Part shown: positions 18,074-26,786 of the stretch, piece after piece
Position numbering within the stretch: position 1 is the stretch's first letter
Layout: each line of letters opens with the position of its first letter
Assembly: GCA_958295695.1 (NCBI GenBank)
Contig: OY282363.1
Location: 1,493,403-1,557,402 of the forward strand
Direction of reading: 5' to 3'
DNA from: an uncultured Alphaproteobacteria bacterium
GTDB taxonomy: Bacteria; Pseudomonadota; Alphaproteobacteria; SP197
Length of the DNA: 64,000 nt
Notes under the pieces: model-generated
Database searches by the model: none
The model's input: the letters and a program-made list of their open reading frames with translations, nothing else
What the model was told of the DNA's origin: nothing
Position numbers and translations under genes: made by a program

Positions 18074-18436
18074 ATGAGCACGGTCGACGAGTACGACGCC
18101 ATTGCGCGGACCGTTCAGCACTACATCGACGGCGCAAAATCCGGCCAAGGCGACGACATGAGGCCCGCGTTCCACGAGAGCGCCACGATTTTCGGATATG
18201 CGGGACCCGACCTGATGGCGGGTCCCATCGAGGAGCTGTTCGCCTTCAACGATGAGAACGGGCCGGCGGAGGACATCCACGCGAGGATCGCGAGCATCGA
18301 TCTCGCCGAGACCGTCGCCACGGTGCGGCTCGAGATCGACAACTGGACCGGGGACCGGTACACCGATCTGTTCACACTGCTCAAGGTCGATGGAACCTGG
18401 AAGATAATCAACAAGGTCTTCCATATGCACGGCTGA
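18074..18436 (+). CDS. NTF2-like (SnoaL/lumazine-binding-like) protein
   Basis: 120 residues from ATG 18074; an ATG at 18068 is in frame, but the GGGGG at 18063-18067 is spaced correctly only for 18074. The pattern (VQHYIDGAKSG, FHESATIFGY, IEELFAFNDENG, FTLLKVDGTWKIINKVFH) matches the putative lumazine-binding / NTF2-like family. Such cone-shaped folds bind small hydrophobic ligands or act as isomerases. No partner gene gives a specific role. Confidence 0.85.
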   Translation: MSTVDEYDAIARTVQHYIDGAKSGQGDDMRPAFHESATIFGYAGPDLMAGPIEELFAFNDENGPAEDIHARIASIDLAETVATVRLEIDNWTGDRYTDLFTLLKVDGTWKIINKVFHMHG

Positions 18437-18612
18437 AGGCGCGCGTGCGGCGCCCGTAACCTCGCTCGGTAGTGTGTCCATTCGATACGGCCGCCGCCCC
18501 GAACCGGTCTCCATGCCGATTCGGGACACTCATCGACATCGACGCGCTAGGGCCGACGACACGGGTAGGCCGCGAACCCTTTGAATGCGTCGGAGAAGTC
18601 GCGCGCCGCGCG

Positions 18613-19506
18613 TCAGCGACGCCCACCGGAGACCATTGCGACACCGACCATGGCGACCCCCATGCCGGCGATTGCAAGCGCCGCCAGAGTTTCGTCGAAG
18701 ACGAGCCAGCCCATCGCCGCCGTGGTGGGTGGGCTGAGATAAATCAGGCTGGTGACCTTGGTGGCGGCGCCGCGGGCCACGAGATAGTAGAAGACCATCA
18801 TGGCGACGACCGAGAGGACCACCGCCGACCAGAGGAGCGCGAACAGGTATTCTCCGGTCCACGAAACCTCCATGCTCTCGAACATACTCGCAAGGACGAG
18901 CATCAGCACACAACTGACGCCGTTCTGGATGGCCACCGTGGTGCGCAGATCGAAGTTCGCGCAGAACTTCTTCTGGTAAAGAGTGCCGGCCGTGATCGCC
19001 ACAAGCCCCATAAGACCGAGTACATAGCCGAACCAAACCGCCTCGCCGAGAGCGATCTTCTCCGCCACGACCAAGCTTAAGCCACCGAATCCGAGCGCGA
19101 GCCCAACCCATTGACGCCGACTCACCGACTCGCGGAGGAACGGACCCGCCAGCGCGCCGGTAATCAACGGCTGCAACCCGACGATCAGCGCCATGACGCC
19201 GATTGAGACTCCCAGAAAGACGCCGTAGTAGACACCGATCAGATAGATGCTTCCCACAAGAAAGCCGGTAACGGAAATATGACCGTAGTCGCGCAGGCGA
19301 CGCGGCCATTTGGCGCGCAGGGCAAAACAAAGAGCAAACAAGAGCGCACTGGCGATGACAAATCGCGTGCCCAGGAAGGTGAAGGGCTCGGCGTAGGGGA
19401 AACCGAACTTCGCGGCGACGAATCCGGTCGACCAGAACAAGACGAACACCGCCGCAAGGGAGGCGAATATCGGCGGCGAGAGCGGTGCTGGATGGGCGTT
19501 CGACAT
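18613..19506 (-). CDS. EamA/DMT family exporter
   Basis: 297 residues, ten predicted helices in two EamA repeats; the first starts FWSTGFVAAKFGFPYAEP, a common motif in this branch. Likely exports amino acids or small metabolites. Base composition is visibly lower in GC than most of the window, as is that of the amidohydrolase gene next to it, so the pair may have come in together. Confidence 0.9.
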   Translation of the reverse strand: MSNAHPAPLSPPIFASLAAVFVLFWSTGFVAAKFGFPYAEPFTFLGTRFVIASALLFALCFALRAKWPRRLRDYGHISVTGFLVGSIYLIGVYYGVFLGVSIGVMALIVGLQPLITGALAGPFLRESVSRRQWVGLALGFGGLSLVVAEKIALGEAVWFGYVLGLMGLVAITAGTLYQKKFCANFDLRTTVAIQNGVSCVLMLVLASMFESMEVSWTGEYLFALLWSAVVLSVVAMMVFYYLVARGAATKVTSLIYLSPPTTAAMGWLVFDETLAALAIAGMGVAMVGVAMVSGGRR

Positions 19507-19674
19507 TTGGGCCTTGGTTTAGCTTCCTCTCCAGCGCCACGTCGAAGATCCGCTCCGGATCCTCACATTGGCGAAGGCGGCCGATTTGCGCGGACAGGAT
19601 GCCTGTTTTTCGAGTGAGGGAGTGAGACGCAACAGACAAAGACCGTGGGTCCGTGCTCTGTCCCTCCAGAGCCG

Positions 19675-21294
19675 CTAAACCGAATGGACAATCTCGCCGT
19701 TCATCATCGTCATCCGCACATGGGTCTTCAGCAGTGAGGCCGGACCTTGTGCAAAGAAATCGCGATCGAGCACAACAATATCCGCGGCGAATCCCGTCTT
19801 GAGCACACCGGTCGCATGGTCCAGCCATGCAGCCCAAGCCGATTCACGGGTGCCGTGCACAATGGCCTCTTCGAGCGGCAATGCCCAATCGGGTCGAAGC
19901 GCCGGCAAGGAGTCGTCCACGGGCGACTTGCGGGTTGACGCGATGTACATATTGGGCAGCGACCAGTGCGGGGTGGTCGGCGCATCCGTGCCGAAAGCGA
20001 GGACCGATCCGGCCGCGACATGCAAGGGCCAGGCGAAACCACGATTCGCGCGCTCTGGACCAACCATCGCAATCCAGTTCCGCAGATAGGCTGGATCCAT
20101 GTGCACCGGCTGCATCGACGCCGTGATGCCGAGTTTGCCCATACGCTCGATGTCCTCGTCGCGGGCGTACTCGAGGTGCTCTATGCGATGGCGCCTGCCG
20201 GACGTTCCGTTGACCCGCATGGCCTTTTCCATTGAGTCGACGATATTTCGGATCGCTTGGTCGCCCACGGCGTGAACGGCAATCTGCAGCCCGGCGGCGT
20301 CGGCCGCCTCAACAATCGGGTCGAGCGCCTCGGGCGCCCAGATTGGATCGGCGCTGGACCCATTCGTGTACGGTTTACTGAGTGCTGCGGTACAGGCATC
20401 GATCGAGCCGTCTGAAATGATCTTGACGCCGCCAACGCGGAGCCGATCGCCCCGGTATTCCCGGGCCAGCTCCGCGGCCCTCTTCACCAACTCGAGCTCT
20501 TCAGCGGTGTCGCCTTTGCGCCAGATGATCATGTGAGCCACGACCCGCGCGGTCAGCTTGCCGGCCGCCCGCACTCTGGCAATCGACTCGAGGGCGTCCT
20601 CCTCGAGCGCCATCTCGACCACCGTGGTGATACCTGCCCGCGCAAAGGCCTCGAGCGCCGTGGACACGTAACCATCCCGCACCTCGTCATCGACCCGCGC
20701 GAGGAGTGGCGTCACCAGCTCAAAACTGGCGCTTTCCAGCAAATGACCGGTGGCTTCACCGGTTTCAGGATCGCGAGCGATCGTGCCACCGACCGGATCC
20801 GGCGTGTCGCCGTCGATGCCGAGTTCCTCGAGCGCGGCGGAATTTACCCAGCAAGAGTGAAAATCAAAGGCCTCGAGATACACTGGTCGATCGGACACGA
20901 CCGCATCCAGTATCTCTTTGGTGGGTCTGTTGTTCGGAAGCACCGAGTGCATCCAGTCAGTCCCGAGGACTCGCGGCTCATCCGGATTCTCGTCCGCCCA
21001 CGCCTTGACCAGACGTTGGATTTCTTCGACGCTCTCGGCGTCGCGAAGATACGCCTTGAGCATGGAGGAGCCAGTCAACGTCACATGCACATGACCATCG
21101 ACGAAACCGGGCAGAACGAGACCGCCGTCAACGTCGATACGCTCCGCCTCGTCGCCGGCCACGGTCGCTGCGGCTTGTACATCGCCCACGAAGACTATCC
21201 GGTCGCCGTCGACAACGACGGCGTCCGCCCAAGGGTTTTCAGCATCCGCGGTGAAGACGCGCCCGCCCCTGAGAATTCGTCTTCTGGTAGTCAT
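19675..21294 (-). CDS. YtcJ-type amidohydrolase
   Basis: 539 residues from ATG 21294 (MTTRRRILRGGRVFTADAE), matching the amidohydrolase 3 family. Family marks: GGLVLPGFVDGHVHV (first metal His pair), GVKIISDGSIDACTA, AVHAVGDQAIRNIVD, RHRIEHLEYARDEDI and AFGTDAPTTPHWSLPNMYIA. Reported or annotated substrates of YtcJ relatives include formamides and N-acyl amines; the actual one here is unknown. Slightly AT-richer than neighbours. Its proximity to a DMT exporter and a PLP aminotransferase suggests nitrogen-compound catabolism. Confidence 0.92.
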   Translation of the reverse strand: MTTRRRILRGGRVFTADAENPWADAVVVDGDRIVFVGDVQAAATVAGDEAERIDVDGGLVLPGFVDGHVHVTLTGSSMLKAYLRDAESVEEIQRLVKAWADENPDEPRVLGTDWMHSVLPNNRPTKEILDAVVSDRPVYLEAFDFHSCWVNSAALEELGIDGDTPDPVGGTIARDPETGEATGHLLESASFELVTPLLARVDDEVRDGYVSTALEAFARAGITTVVEMALEEDALESIARVRAAGKLTARVVAHMIIWRKGDTAEELELVKRAAELAREYRGDRLRVGGVKIISDGSIDACTAALSKPYTNGSSADPIWAPEALDPIVEAADAAGLQIAVHAVGDQAIRNIVDSMEKAMRVNGTSGRRHRIEHLEYARDEDIERMGKLGITASMQPVHMDPAYLRNWIAMVGPERANRGFAWPLHVAAGSVLAFGTDAPTTPHWSLPNMYIASTRKSPVDDSLPALRPDWALPLEEAIVHGTRESAWAAWLDHATGVLKTGFAADIVVLDRDFFAQGPASLLKTHVRMTMMNGEIVHSV

Positions 21295-21457
21295 GCGTTC
21301 GCTCTCGTGTAGTTCGGGCCCAGTATACGAGTCGGCGGGCGAGGAGTAACCCGAGGAAACAATTCGGATCGGCCCCATGGGCGTGGCCGCCGCAAAAACT
21401 GGCGCAAGACTACTCAATACGGTATCGCCCGCGGCCTTCCGGCGGCAAGGCGGCGCC

Positions 21458-22831
21458 CTAGGCGGGGATCGTGGCGACCTCGACAAACGCCTCGGCCACC
21501 TCCAGATAGCGATCCACGTCGGCCTCGTCGTGCGCAAAGGAGCACGCCGGGCCCGCCGTATCCAGCGCCTCCCAAATCCCCCGGTTGGCCATGAACACGC
21601 GCCGCGTATTGGAGAAGAAGATGTCCATCGCCGCGGCGGATTCCTCGGCATTGCGTGGCGGCTCCGGACCGAGCACCCATCCGGAGCGACCACCGATCCA
21701 CGGGGCTCGCCAAGCGAGTCCGCGCCCCGCGAAAATCGCCTCGAGGCCTTCGGCGAGCTTTCTGCCGAGCGCGTCGATGCGGGCGTACCCCTCGGGCGTC
21801 AGACACTGCTCCAACGTGGCGCGCGCGGCCGCGAGCACCAGCGCGCTCGCGTAGGTGGTGCCGCCGGTCACAAGGGCGGCGCCGCCGCTTTCCAGCGGGG
21901 ACGGAGGCTTCGAGTGGCGCTCCAGCACACGGGCCAGCTCCCGGGTCATTCCGTAGGCGGCGAAGGGGACGCCGCTGCCGAGACCCTTGCCCAACGTGAC
22001 GACGTCGGGCGAGAGCCGCCACGCGTTCGTCAGCCCACCGTAGGCAAAGGAGTGGGTGTGGGCCTCGTCGATGACCAGCAGGGCGCCGGCCGAGCGGATG
22101 ATCGTTTGGGCCTGCGTCCAAAACCCCTCGTCGGGAAAGATGAGATTGAAGTTGGTCAGCAAGGGCTCGCCGAGGACACAAGCGATGTCGCCTCCCGCGA
22201 GCGCGGCCTCGAGCGCGGCGAGGTCGTTGAACGGAATAGTCACCTCGCCCCGGGCCGCGTTGGCGGCAAGCCCCGGCGTTTCGGCCTTCGGGCCATCGCC
22301 ATCGTTCCGTCCCAGGACATCCTCGACGTCACCGTGGTACTTCCCTTCGAACATGAGCACACGTTCGCGCCCCGTACTGACCCGCGCCAAGCGGATCGCT
22401 TCCGCGTTCGAGTTGGAAGCGGCGCCCGTGAACTGCCAGAAGGGTAGGCCCACGCGCTCGGCGAGATTCTCGGCCACCGCGATGCTGTCCTCGGTTGGCA
22501 GCAGGAAGGAAGAGCCCCGGGCGGCCCGGGCGCTCAACGCTTCGGTGACCGGCGCCGGGGCAAAGCCGATAAAGCCCGCGATGTCGACCTGGTTCATGTC
22601 CAGATAGCGATGGCCGTCCACATCCTCGAAGTAAGCCCCATCGCCCGCCACTGGAAAAATCGTCGCGTGCTCGTAGAGACCCCTCATCCAGGACATCGGC
22701 ACCCCGCTCGGCATGGAGGCGCGACCGCGCTCCAGCAGTTCGCGCGAGCGCGGTCGGCGGCGCACGAACTCGGCGTCCTCATGCTCGCGAAGCGAGCGCA
22801 GTTTGTCGGTATCGATCCGTTTCGCTGACAT
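21458..22831 (-). CDS. Class III PLP aminotransferase (glutamate-1-semialdehyde aminomutase-like)
   Basis: 457 residues. PLP motifs: FTGAASNSNAEAIRLAR (a GSAM-like phosphate loop), IDEAHTHSFAYGG (Asp binding the pyridine N), and VTLGKGLGSGVPFAAYG holding the Schiff-base lysine. Close to the GSAM / class III omega-aminotransferase group. It is unlikely to be the biosynthetic hemL: the phosphate-loop sequence differs from typical HemL and the context is catabolic. Start ATG 22831. Confidence 0.88.
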   Translation of the reverse strand: MSAKRIDTDKLRSLREHEDAEFVRRRPRSRELLERGRASMPSGVPMSWMRGLYEHATIFPVAGDGAYFEDVDGHRYLDMNQVDIAGFIGFAPAPVTEALSARAARGSSFLLPTEDSIAVAENLAERVGLPFWQFTGAASNSNAEAIRLARVSTGRERVLMFEGKYHGDVEDVLGRNDGDGPKAETPGLAANAARGEVTIPFNDLAALEAALAGGDIACVLGEPLLTNFNLIFPDEGFWTQAQTIIRSAGALLVIDEAHTHSFAYGGLTNAWRLSPDVVTLGKGLGSGVPFAAYGMTRELARVLERHSKPPSPLESGGAALVTGGTTYASALVLAAARATLEQCLTPEGYARIDALGRKLAEGLEAIFAGRGLAWRAPWIGGRSGWVLGPEPPRNAEESAAAMDIFFSNTRRVFMANRGIWEALDTAGPACSFAHDEADVDRYLEVAEAFVEVATIPA

Positions 22832-23180
22832 GCGTATCGTCTTATCACGGACGACGTGGGGAAACCACTCCGCGCCGGCAACGCTTCAACCCTGGCGAGA
22901 ATCTCTGCCGAGGGTCCCAATGAAGAACTCGCTTCGTCTCATTCAAAATCCTAACTCCTCCATCACAATCCCCGCATGAAGGTGGGGCGCTCGCACCGCA
23001 TACATTTCACCCATTCATCCATGGACACACCCTCCTCATCCCCGTTCTTGTTCTCACCCCGAGCGCGTGTCCACGCCAGCATGGCGACAAGGAACTCGGC
23101 GCCGCCGCCATCGGCGGTAAGGCTGGCGCGCCGGTCGCTGTCGAACGCCCGCGCCGAACAGGAAGCGACCGAGGCCGCCG

Positions 23181-23217
23181 CGGCGGTCGGGGGCGAGCCC
23201 GTGGAGGAGCCGGCGGA
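23181..23217. repeat. Dispersed repeat copy B
   Basis: 37 bp, one mismatch to copy A at 17876-17912 and in the same orientation. Unlike copy A it lies outside any gene. It is directly followed by the perfect inverted repeat at 23233-23259, so the full unit may be a palindromic mobile-type repeat. Confidence 0.8.
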
Positions 23218-23232
23218 CACGCAAGAGGAACC

Positions 23233-23259
23233 GGACCGGAACGCCGTGCGTTCCGGTCC
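23233..23259 (-). terminator. Perfect 12-bp inverted repeat, possible terminator
   Basis: GGACCGGAACGC (23233-23244), CGT loop, GCGTTCCGGTCC (23248-23259). It lies just past the stop of the minus-strand binding-protein gene. No U-tract follows, so intrinsic termination is uncertain; it may be part of the repeat unit. Confidence 0.45.
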
Positions 23260-23287
23260 GATCGCGAAACCGTGGCCACCGGCCGGT

Positions 23288-24406
23288 TCAGAAACCCGCC
23301 TTCACCTCGTCGAGCAGGCGGACGTATTTCTCCTCGATGTGCCCGTCGATGGGGGCGAAGTAGATGCCGTTGTTGAGCAGGGCTTCGGGCGTGCTGAGCC
23401 CGAGGTCCTTGAGCACGACGTCGTCGACCAGGTCGAAGGCCTTCTTGTTGGCGTGTCCGAAGCCCCAGTTCTCGATCTCGTAGGCGCCGGCCTCCGGGCT
23501 CGTCATCGCGTTGACAAGGTCGTAGGAGGCGTCGAGGTCCTTCGTCTCGGGGTGGATCGTGAGACCGCAGCACCAAGTGAAGATTCCCTCCTTGGGAATG
23601 CCGAGCTCGATCGGCACGCCCTGGGCGCGCAGGCGCACGTAGGAGTCGTTCCAGCCGTAGGCCGCGACCAGCTCGCCCGCCGCGAGGGCCTGGTCGATCT
23701 CCGACACGTCGCCCCAGTAGAAGCGCAGGTTCTCGCGCTGCCGCTCCAGCAGCGGCCGAATGCTCAGGAGCTGCTCGTCGGACATGTCGAAGATGTTGTC
23801 ATAGCCCTGCAACAGGCCCGCGATCGAGACGTTCGCGGTCGAGTCGTAGGTCGCGATGCGGCCCTTGTACCAGTCCTCGAAGACGATCGCCCAGCTCAGG
23901 TTCTCGCCGGCATGTTCGGGAGCGACGATGTCCGAACGGTAGAGCACCGTCGAGTTGCCCCAGTCCATCGGCATGTAGTAGCGCACGCCGTCATGCACCG
24001 AACCCTCGATGTCGGAAAGGCTCTCGAACATGTCGGGCAGCCACTCCAGACGGTCGGGGTCGAGCGCCATGAGCAGGCCCGCATCGCGCCACTTGATCAG
24101 TTCGTAGGTGCAGGGGTGCATCACGTCGGGCGTGAAGCCCTGGCGCATCTTCTGGAACGCTTCGTCCTCCGTGGCCCAGAAGGTGGCCTCCGGCGAACCG
24201 CCATACTTCTCGGTATAGGCGGTGTGGAAGTCCGGCGTCTCGTAGCCGGACCAGCCGAAATACAACACCTCGCCCGCGGCGCTGGCCGGCCGGCGCATCG
24301 CGGGCACGGTCGCGAGTCCGAGGCCGGCGGCCGCCAGACCCTTCTCGAAGGCGCGCCGCGACATCGTTCCGCCGCGCCACGCCTCGACAAACTTCTTGGT
24401 ATCCAT
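23288..24406 (-). CDS. Tat-exported polyamine-type solute-binding protein
   Basis: 372 residues from ATG 24406, chosen over ATG 24412 because GGAGG is then correctly spaced. The leader contains SRRAFEKGLAAAGLGL, a twin-arginine motif with hydrophobic core, and an Ala-rich cleavage region. The mature part resembles PotD/PotF periplasmic binding proteins: LYFGWSGYETPDF, GFTPDVMHPC, YYMPMDWGNSTVLYRSD, GWNDSYVRLRAQG. It would deliver a polyamine or related cation to an ABC importer, but no permease or ATPase gene is adjacent. Confidence 0.88.
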   Translation of the reverse strand: MDTKKFVEAWRGGTMSRRAFEKGLAAAGLGLATVPAMRRPASAAGEVLYFGWSGYETPDFHTAYTEKYGGSPEATFWATEDEAFQKMRQGFTPDVMHPCTYELIKWRDAGLLMALDPDRLEWLPDMFESLSDIEGSVHDGVRYYMPMDWGNSTVLYRSDIVAPEHAGENLSWAIVFEDWYKGRIATYDSTANVSIAGLLQGYDNIFDMSDEQLLSIRPLLERQRENLRFYWGDVSEIDQALAAGELVAAYGWNDSYVRLRAQGVPIELGIPKEGIFTWCCGLTIHPETKDLDASYDLVNAMTSPEAGAYEIENWGFGHANKKAFDLVDDVVLKDLGLSTPEALLNNGIYFAPIDGHIEEKYVRLLDEVKAGF

Positions 24407-24605
24407 CTGCATCCTCCCCTGGGCGCCGGGAGAACCGCAGGCGCGGCCCCGGCCGCGTGAGAATGTCCGCCCGAATCGGGCGAACCGATGGGCGCGAGTC
24501 CAGCACATCGCGGTTTTGCGGGCAACGTTGCAGCCTGCCGGCGCGGACGGATTGCCGGGAGCCTTCATGTCCGCCGCCACGGCGCCGGCGGACATCCGAA
24601 CGCAA

Positions 24606-24630
24606 GGGAGCGGGCCTCCGGCCCGCTCCC
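24606..24630 (-). terminator. Strong GC hairpin downstream of the small membrane protein gene
   Basis: GGGAGCGGGCC at 24606-24616, loop TCC, GGCCCGCTCCC at 24620-24630: a perfect 11-bp stem. It is 31 bp past the stop of the minus-strand small protein gene and well before the next gene. The trailing T-run is weak (TTGCG). Confidence 0.55.
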
Positions 24631-24661
24631 ACGCCAAGGGACCGTCAACAGGGAGCCTTTG

Positions 24662-24892
24662 TCAGGCCCTCTTGTTGAAGAGGTAGAGAATGATGGCGAT
24701 GGCGACGAGGCCGACGACGCCGGCGGCGCCCAGTTGGCCCACCAAGGCGATGATGTTGCCCGTCACGTCGCCGGTGATGAACTCGACGTTCTCGCCGAAC
24801 AGCAACTGGAGGACGATGCCGAGCGCCACGAGGGCCAGACCGATCTCCGTAAGCTGCACGATCCACTTCCGTACGCTGTCGAGGACTTCCAT
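24662..24892 (-). CDS. Small two-helix membrane protein
   Basis: 76 residues from ATG 24892, with GGAGG seven bases upstream; the longer frame to 25006 lacks such support. Two hydrophobic helices (about 12-30 and 48-70) flank a short loop with FITGDVTGNIIALVGQ. I do not recognise the family. It stands alone between the solute-binding protein and the serine-hydrolase genes on the same strand, and has its own hairpin terminator. Confidence 0.7.
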   Translation of the reverse strand: MEVLDSVRKWIVQLTEIGLALVALGIVLQLLFGENVEFITGDVTGNIIALVGQLGAAGVVGLVAIAIILYLFNKRA

Positions 24893-25045
24893 GCCGAAAC
24901 CTCCGTCAGACGTTCGAGGACCGAAGCTTTGGGAGCTATCGGTCATCATGGAAACATCACGATGCTGCCATATAATCGTGCAGACCACAAAATCTTGTGC
25001 ATCCATCCGGCAAACATGCCCATGCGGGTGGGCGCGGCCGGGCCG

Positions 25046-26221
25046 TCAAAGCCGGGCCAGGACCTCCTGGCCCATGGCGATGACCTCGGAAAGATAGCTG
25101 TCGTCGTCGGCGTGGCCGGTCTCGATCACGCTGAAGAAGGCTATCGCCGCTTCCTTGTCGGGGTCGGCCATGAGGAACTGGCCGCCGTAGCCGCCGTGGC
25201 CGATCCAGGCGCCGTTCGTGAACATCTGGTTGGAGTAGCGCTGGCCCTGGCGCGGGCCTTCCAGGAAGGTCCCGCGGCCGCCGCGGGTCGTCTCGACGAA
25301 GGCGGCGTCGCCCACGGGTTTTCCATCGACGCCCAGGCCATGGCGGGCGAAGACGAGGCCGTACCGCGCCATGTCGCGGGCCGTCATCAGGCCGCCGCCG
25401 GAGACCACGGGCACGAAATCGCAATCGAGCGAGATGTGGAAGCAGCCCTCCAGGCCCGCGCCTTCGACGTTGTCGACCAGGTGATGCTTGAGATCCCTGC
25501 CGCTCGCCCGCTCGGCGATCCATCCGCAGAGGTCGGTGTTGGCGGATTTGTAGTGGGTGAGGTTATCGGGATTCGCCGTCCCGTCGTGCTCCAGCCCGCG
25601 CGCCAGCTCGCGCACGCCGTAAGGCGCGTAGCCTTTGGGCGGCAGACGCCAGTTCATGGCGACCTCCTCCTGGCCGTAGCCCCAGCGCTCGCCCGGTCCG
25701 GGGGGCGGGTCGTAGGGCGCGGCGTAGTCTTCGTCGAACGTGTTCATGACGTTCATGTCGAGGGCCTGCTGGACCGTCCGGCCGCGGTAGCCCGAGCCGA
25801 CTTCGGGGATGTAGCGCTCGACCGGCTTGTCCAGGTCGACGAGGCCCTGGGCCACGAGCCGGCCGTAGATGAGGTTCAGGTTCGTCTTGGTGATCGACTG
25901 CATCGAGTGCGGGATATCGGGCCCGAAATCCGGCGCGTAGGCCTCGAACGCGACATCGCGGCCCACCGCCGCCACCATGGCGCAGAACACGGTGGAACCC
26001 GTCAGGCGCCGGACCTCCGCCATGTCCCCGATGCGCCGGTCGATGCGCGTGCGCAACGGCAGCACCCGGGACGAGCGCAGCGTCAGGCCGTGGCGATGGA
26101 GGCGGTGCAGGTTGCGGAAGCCCCACCGCCGCCGCTCCGCCGTGTTCCAGGCGCCCAGGTTGTCGGCGTCCACCTCGAGATCGGGATTGCGGATCAGGAC
26201 GTCGGAAAAGTCGCTCGCCAC
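25046..26221 (-). CDS. Beta-lactamase-fold serine hydrolase
   Basis: 391 residues, class C beta-lactamase / penicillin-binding-fold family. The catalytic SxxK motif is SITK in MQSITKTNLNLIYGRL, and the YxN-type triad region lies in WGYGQEEVAMN / LTHYKSANTD. A C-terminal HGGYGGQFLMADP holds the HxG motif. These enzymes hydrolyse esters, amides or D-amino peptides. No signal peptide is seen, so probably cytosolic. Starts 18 bp downstream of the flavodoxin-like gene's stop. Confidence 0.9.
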   Translation of the reverse strand: MASDFSDVLIRNPDLEVDADNLGAWNTAERRRWGFRNLHRLHRHGLTLRSSRVLPLRTRIDRRIGDMAEVRRLTGSTVFCAMVAAVGRDVAFEAYAPDFGPDIPHSMQSITKTNLNLIYGRLVAQGLVDLDKPVERYIPEVGSGYRGRTVQQALDMNVMNTFDEDYAAPYDPPPGPGERWGYGQEEVAMNWRLPPKGYAPYGVRELARGLEHDGTANPDNLTHYKSANTDLCGWIAERASGRDLKHHLVDNVEGAGLEGCFHISLDCDFVPVVSGGGLMTARDMARYGLVFARHGLGVDGKPVGDAAFVETTRGGRGTFLEGPRQGQRYSNQMFTNGAWIGHGGYGGQFLMADPDKEAAIAFFSVIETGHADDDSYLSEVIAMGQEVLARL

Positions 26222-26239
26222 CGGTTTCCCGCCTCCCGT

Positions 26240-26707
26240 TCAAAAGACGCCGGCCTCGAGGCCGGCGGCCACCAGCACGCCGAGTTCCTCGGCCTTCCCG
26301 GCGAACTCCTCCCGCCATTCTCCCTTGAGCAGGAGCGGTTCGCCGACCGCGCGCCAGCGCAGGCCCGCCGCGATGTTCTCCACGCCGCGCCGGGTCCCCG
26401 TGCCGTCGAGGCCAGCGCGGATGTAGAGCGCATAGGGCATGCCTTGGGTCTCTTCCAGGCAAGGATAGTAGCAGCGGTCGAAAAAGTCCTTCAGGGCGCC
26501 CGACATGTAGCCCAGGTTCTCGGTCGTCCCCAGCACCACGGCGTCCGCGCCCTTCACGTCCCCGGGCCGCGTCTCGAAGGGCGAAAGCGCGCGCACCGCC
26601 ACCGTCCCGGACTCCAGCGAACGCGCGCCCGCCTCCACGCGGTCGCGCAGCCGTTGCGTGTTGGGCGAGGGAACGTGGCCGACGATGAGCAGGGTCTTGC
26701 CGGACAT
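26240..26707 (-). CDS. Flavodoxin / NADPH-dependent FMN reductase-like protein
   Basis: 155 residues from ATG 26707. The flavodoxin fold shows TLLIVGHVPSPNTQRL at the FMN phosphate site, GADAVVLGTTENLGYMSGALKDFFDRCYYP, and a GTRRGVENIAAGL segment. Likely cytosolic FMN-binding reductase or electron carrier. It is divergent from the dioxygenase gene across 79 bp and shares its strand with the serine hydrolase. Confidence 0.85.
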   Translation of the reverse strand: MSGKTLLIVGHVPSPNTQRLRDRVEAGARSLESGTVAVRALSPFETRPGDVKGADAVVLGTTENLGYMSGALKDFFDRCYYPCLEETQGMPYALYIRAGLDGTGTRRGVENIAAGLRWRAVGEPLLLKGEWREEFAGKAEELGVLVAAGLEAGVF

Positions 26708-26786
26708 GGGGGCACGTTGCAGCACGGGGGGGATGCGTCAAGCGCGGAACGGGCGTAGCGTTCCGGCGCGGGACCGGAGAGCCGCG

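Larger units (their letters stand above)
22832..23287. other. Non-coding region with repeat copy B and a hairpin
   Basis: 456 bp with no convincing gene; open frames here are antisense or GC-driven. It holds dispersed repeat copy B (23181-23217) and a perfect 12-bp inverted repeat (23233-23259) 28 bp beyond the stop of the binding-protein gene. The rest is unremarkable. Confidence 0.6.

Noticed and set aside
21458..22831. HemL (glutamate-1-semialdehyde aminomutase)
   Set aside because: Fold is similar, but the phosphate-loop and surrounding motifs and catabolic context fit a class III transaminase better.
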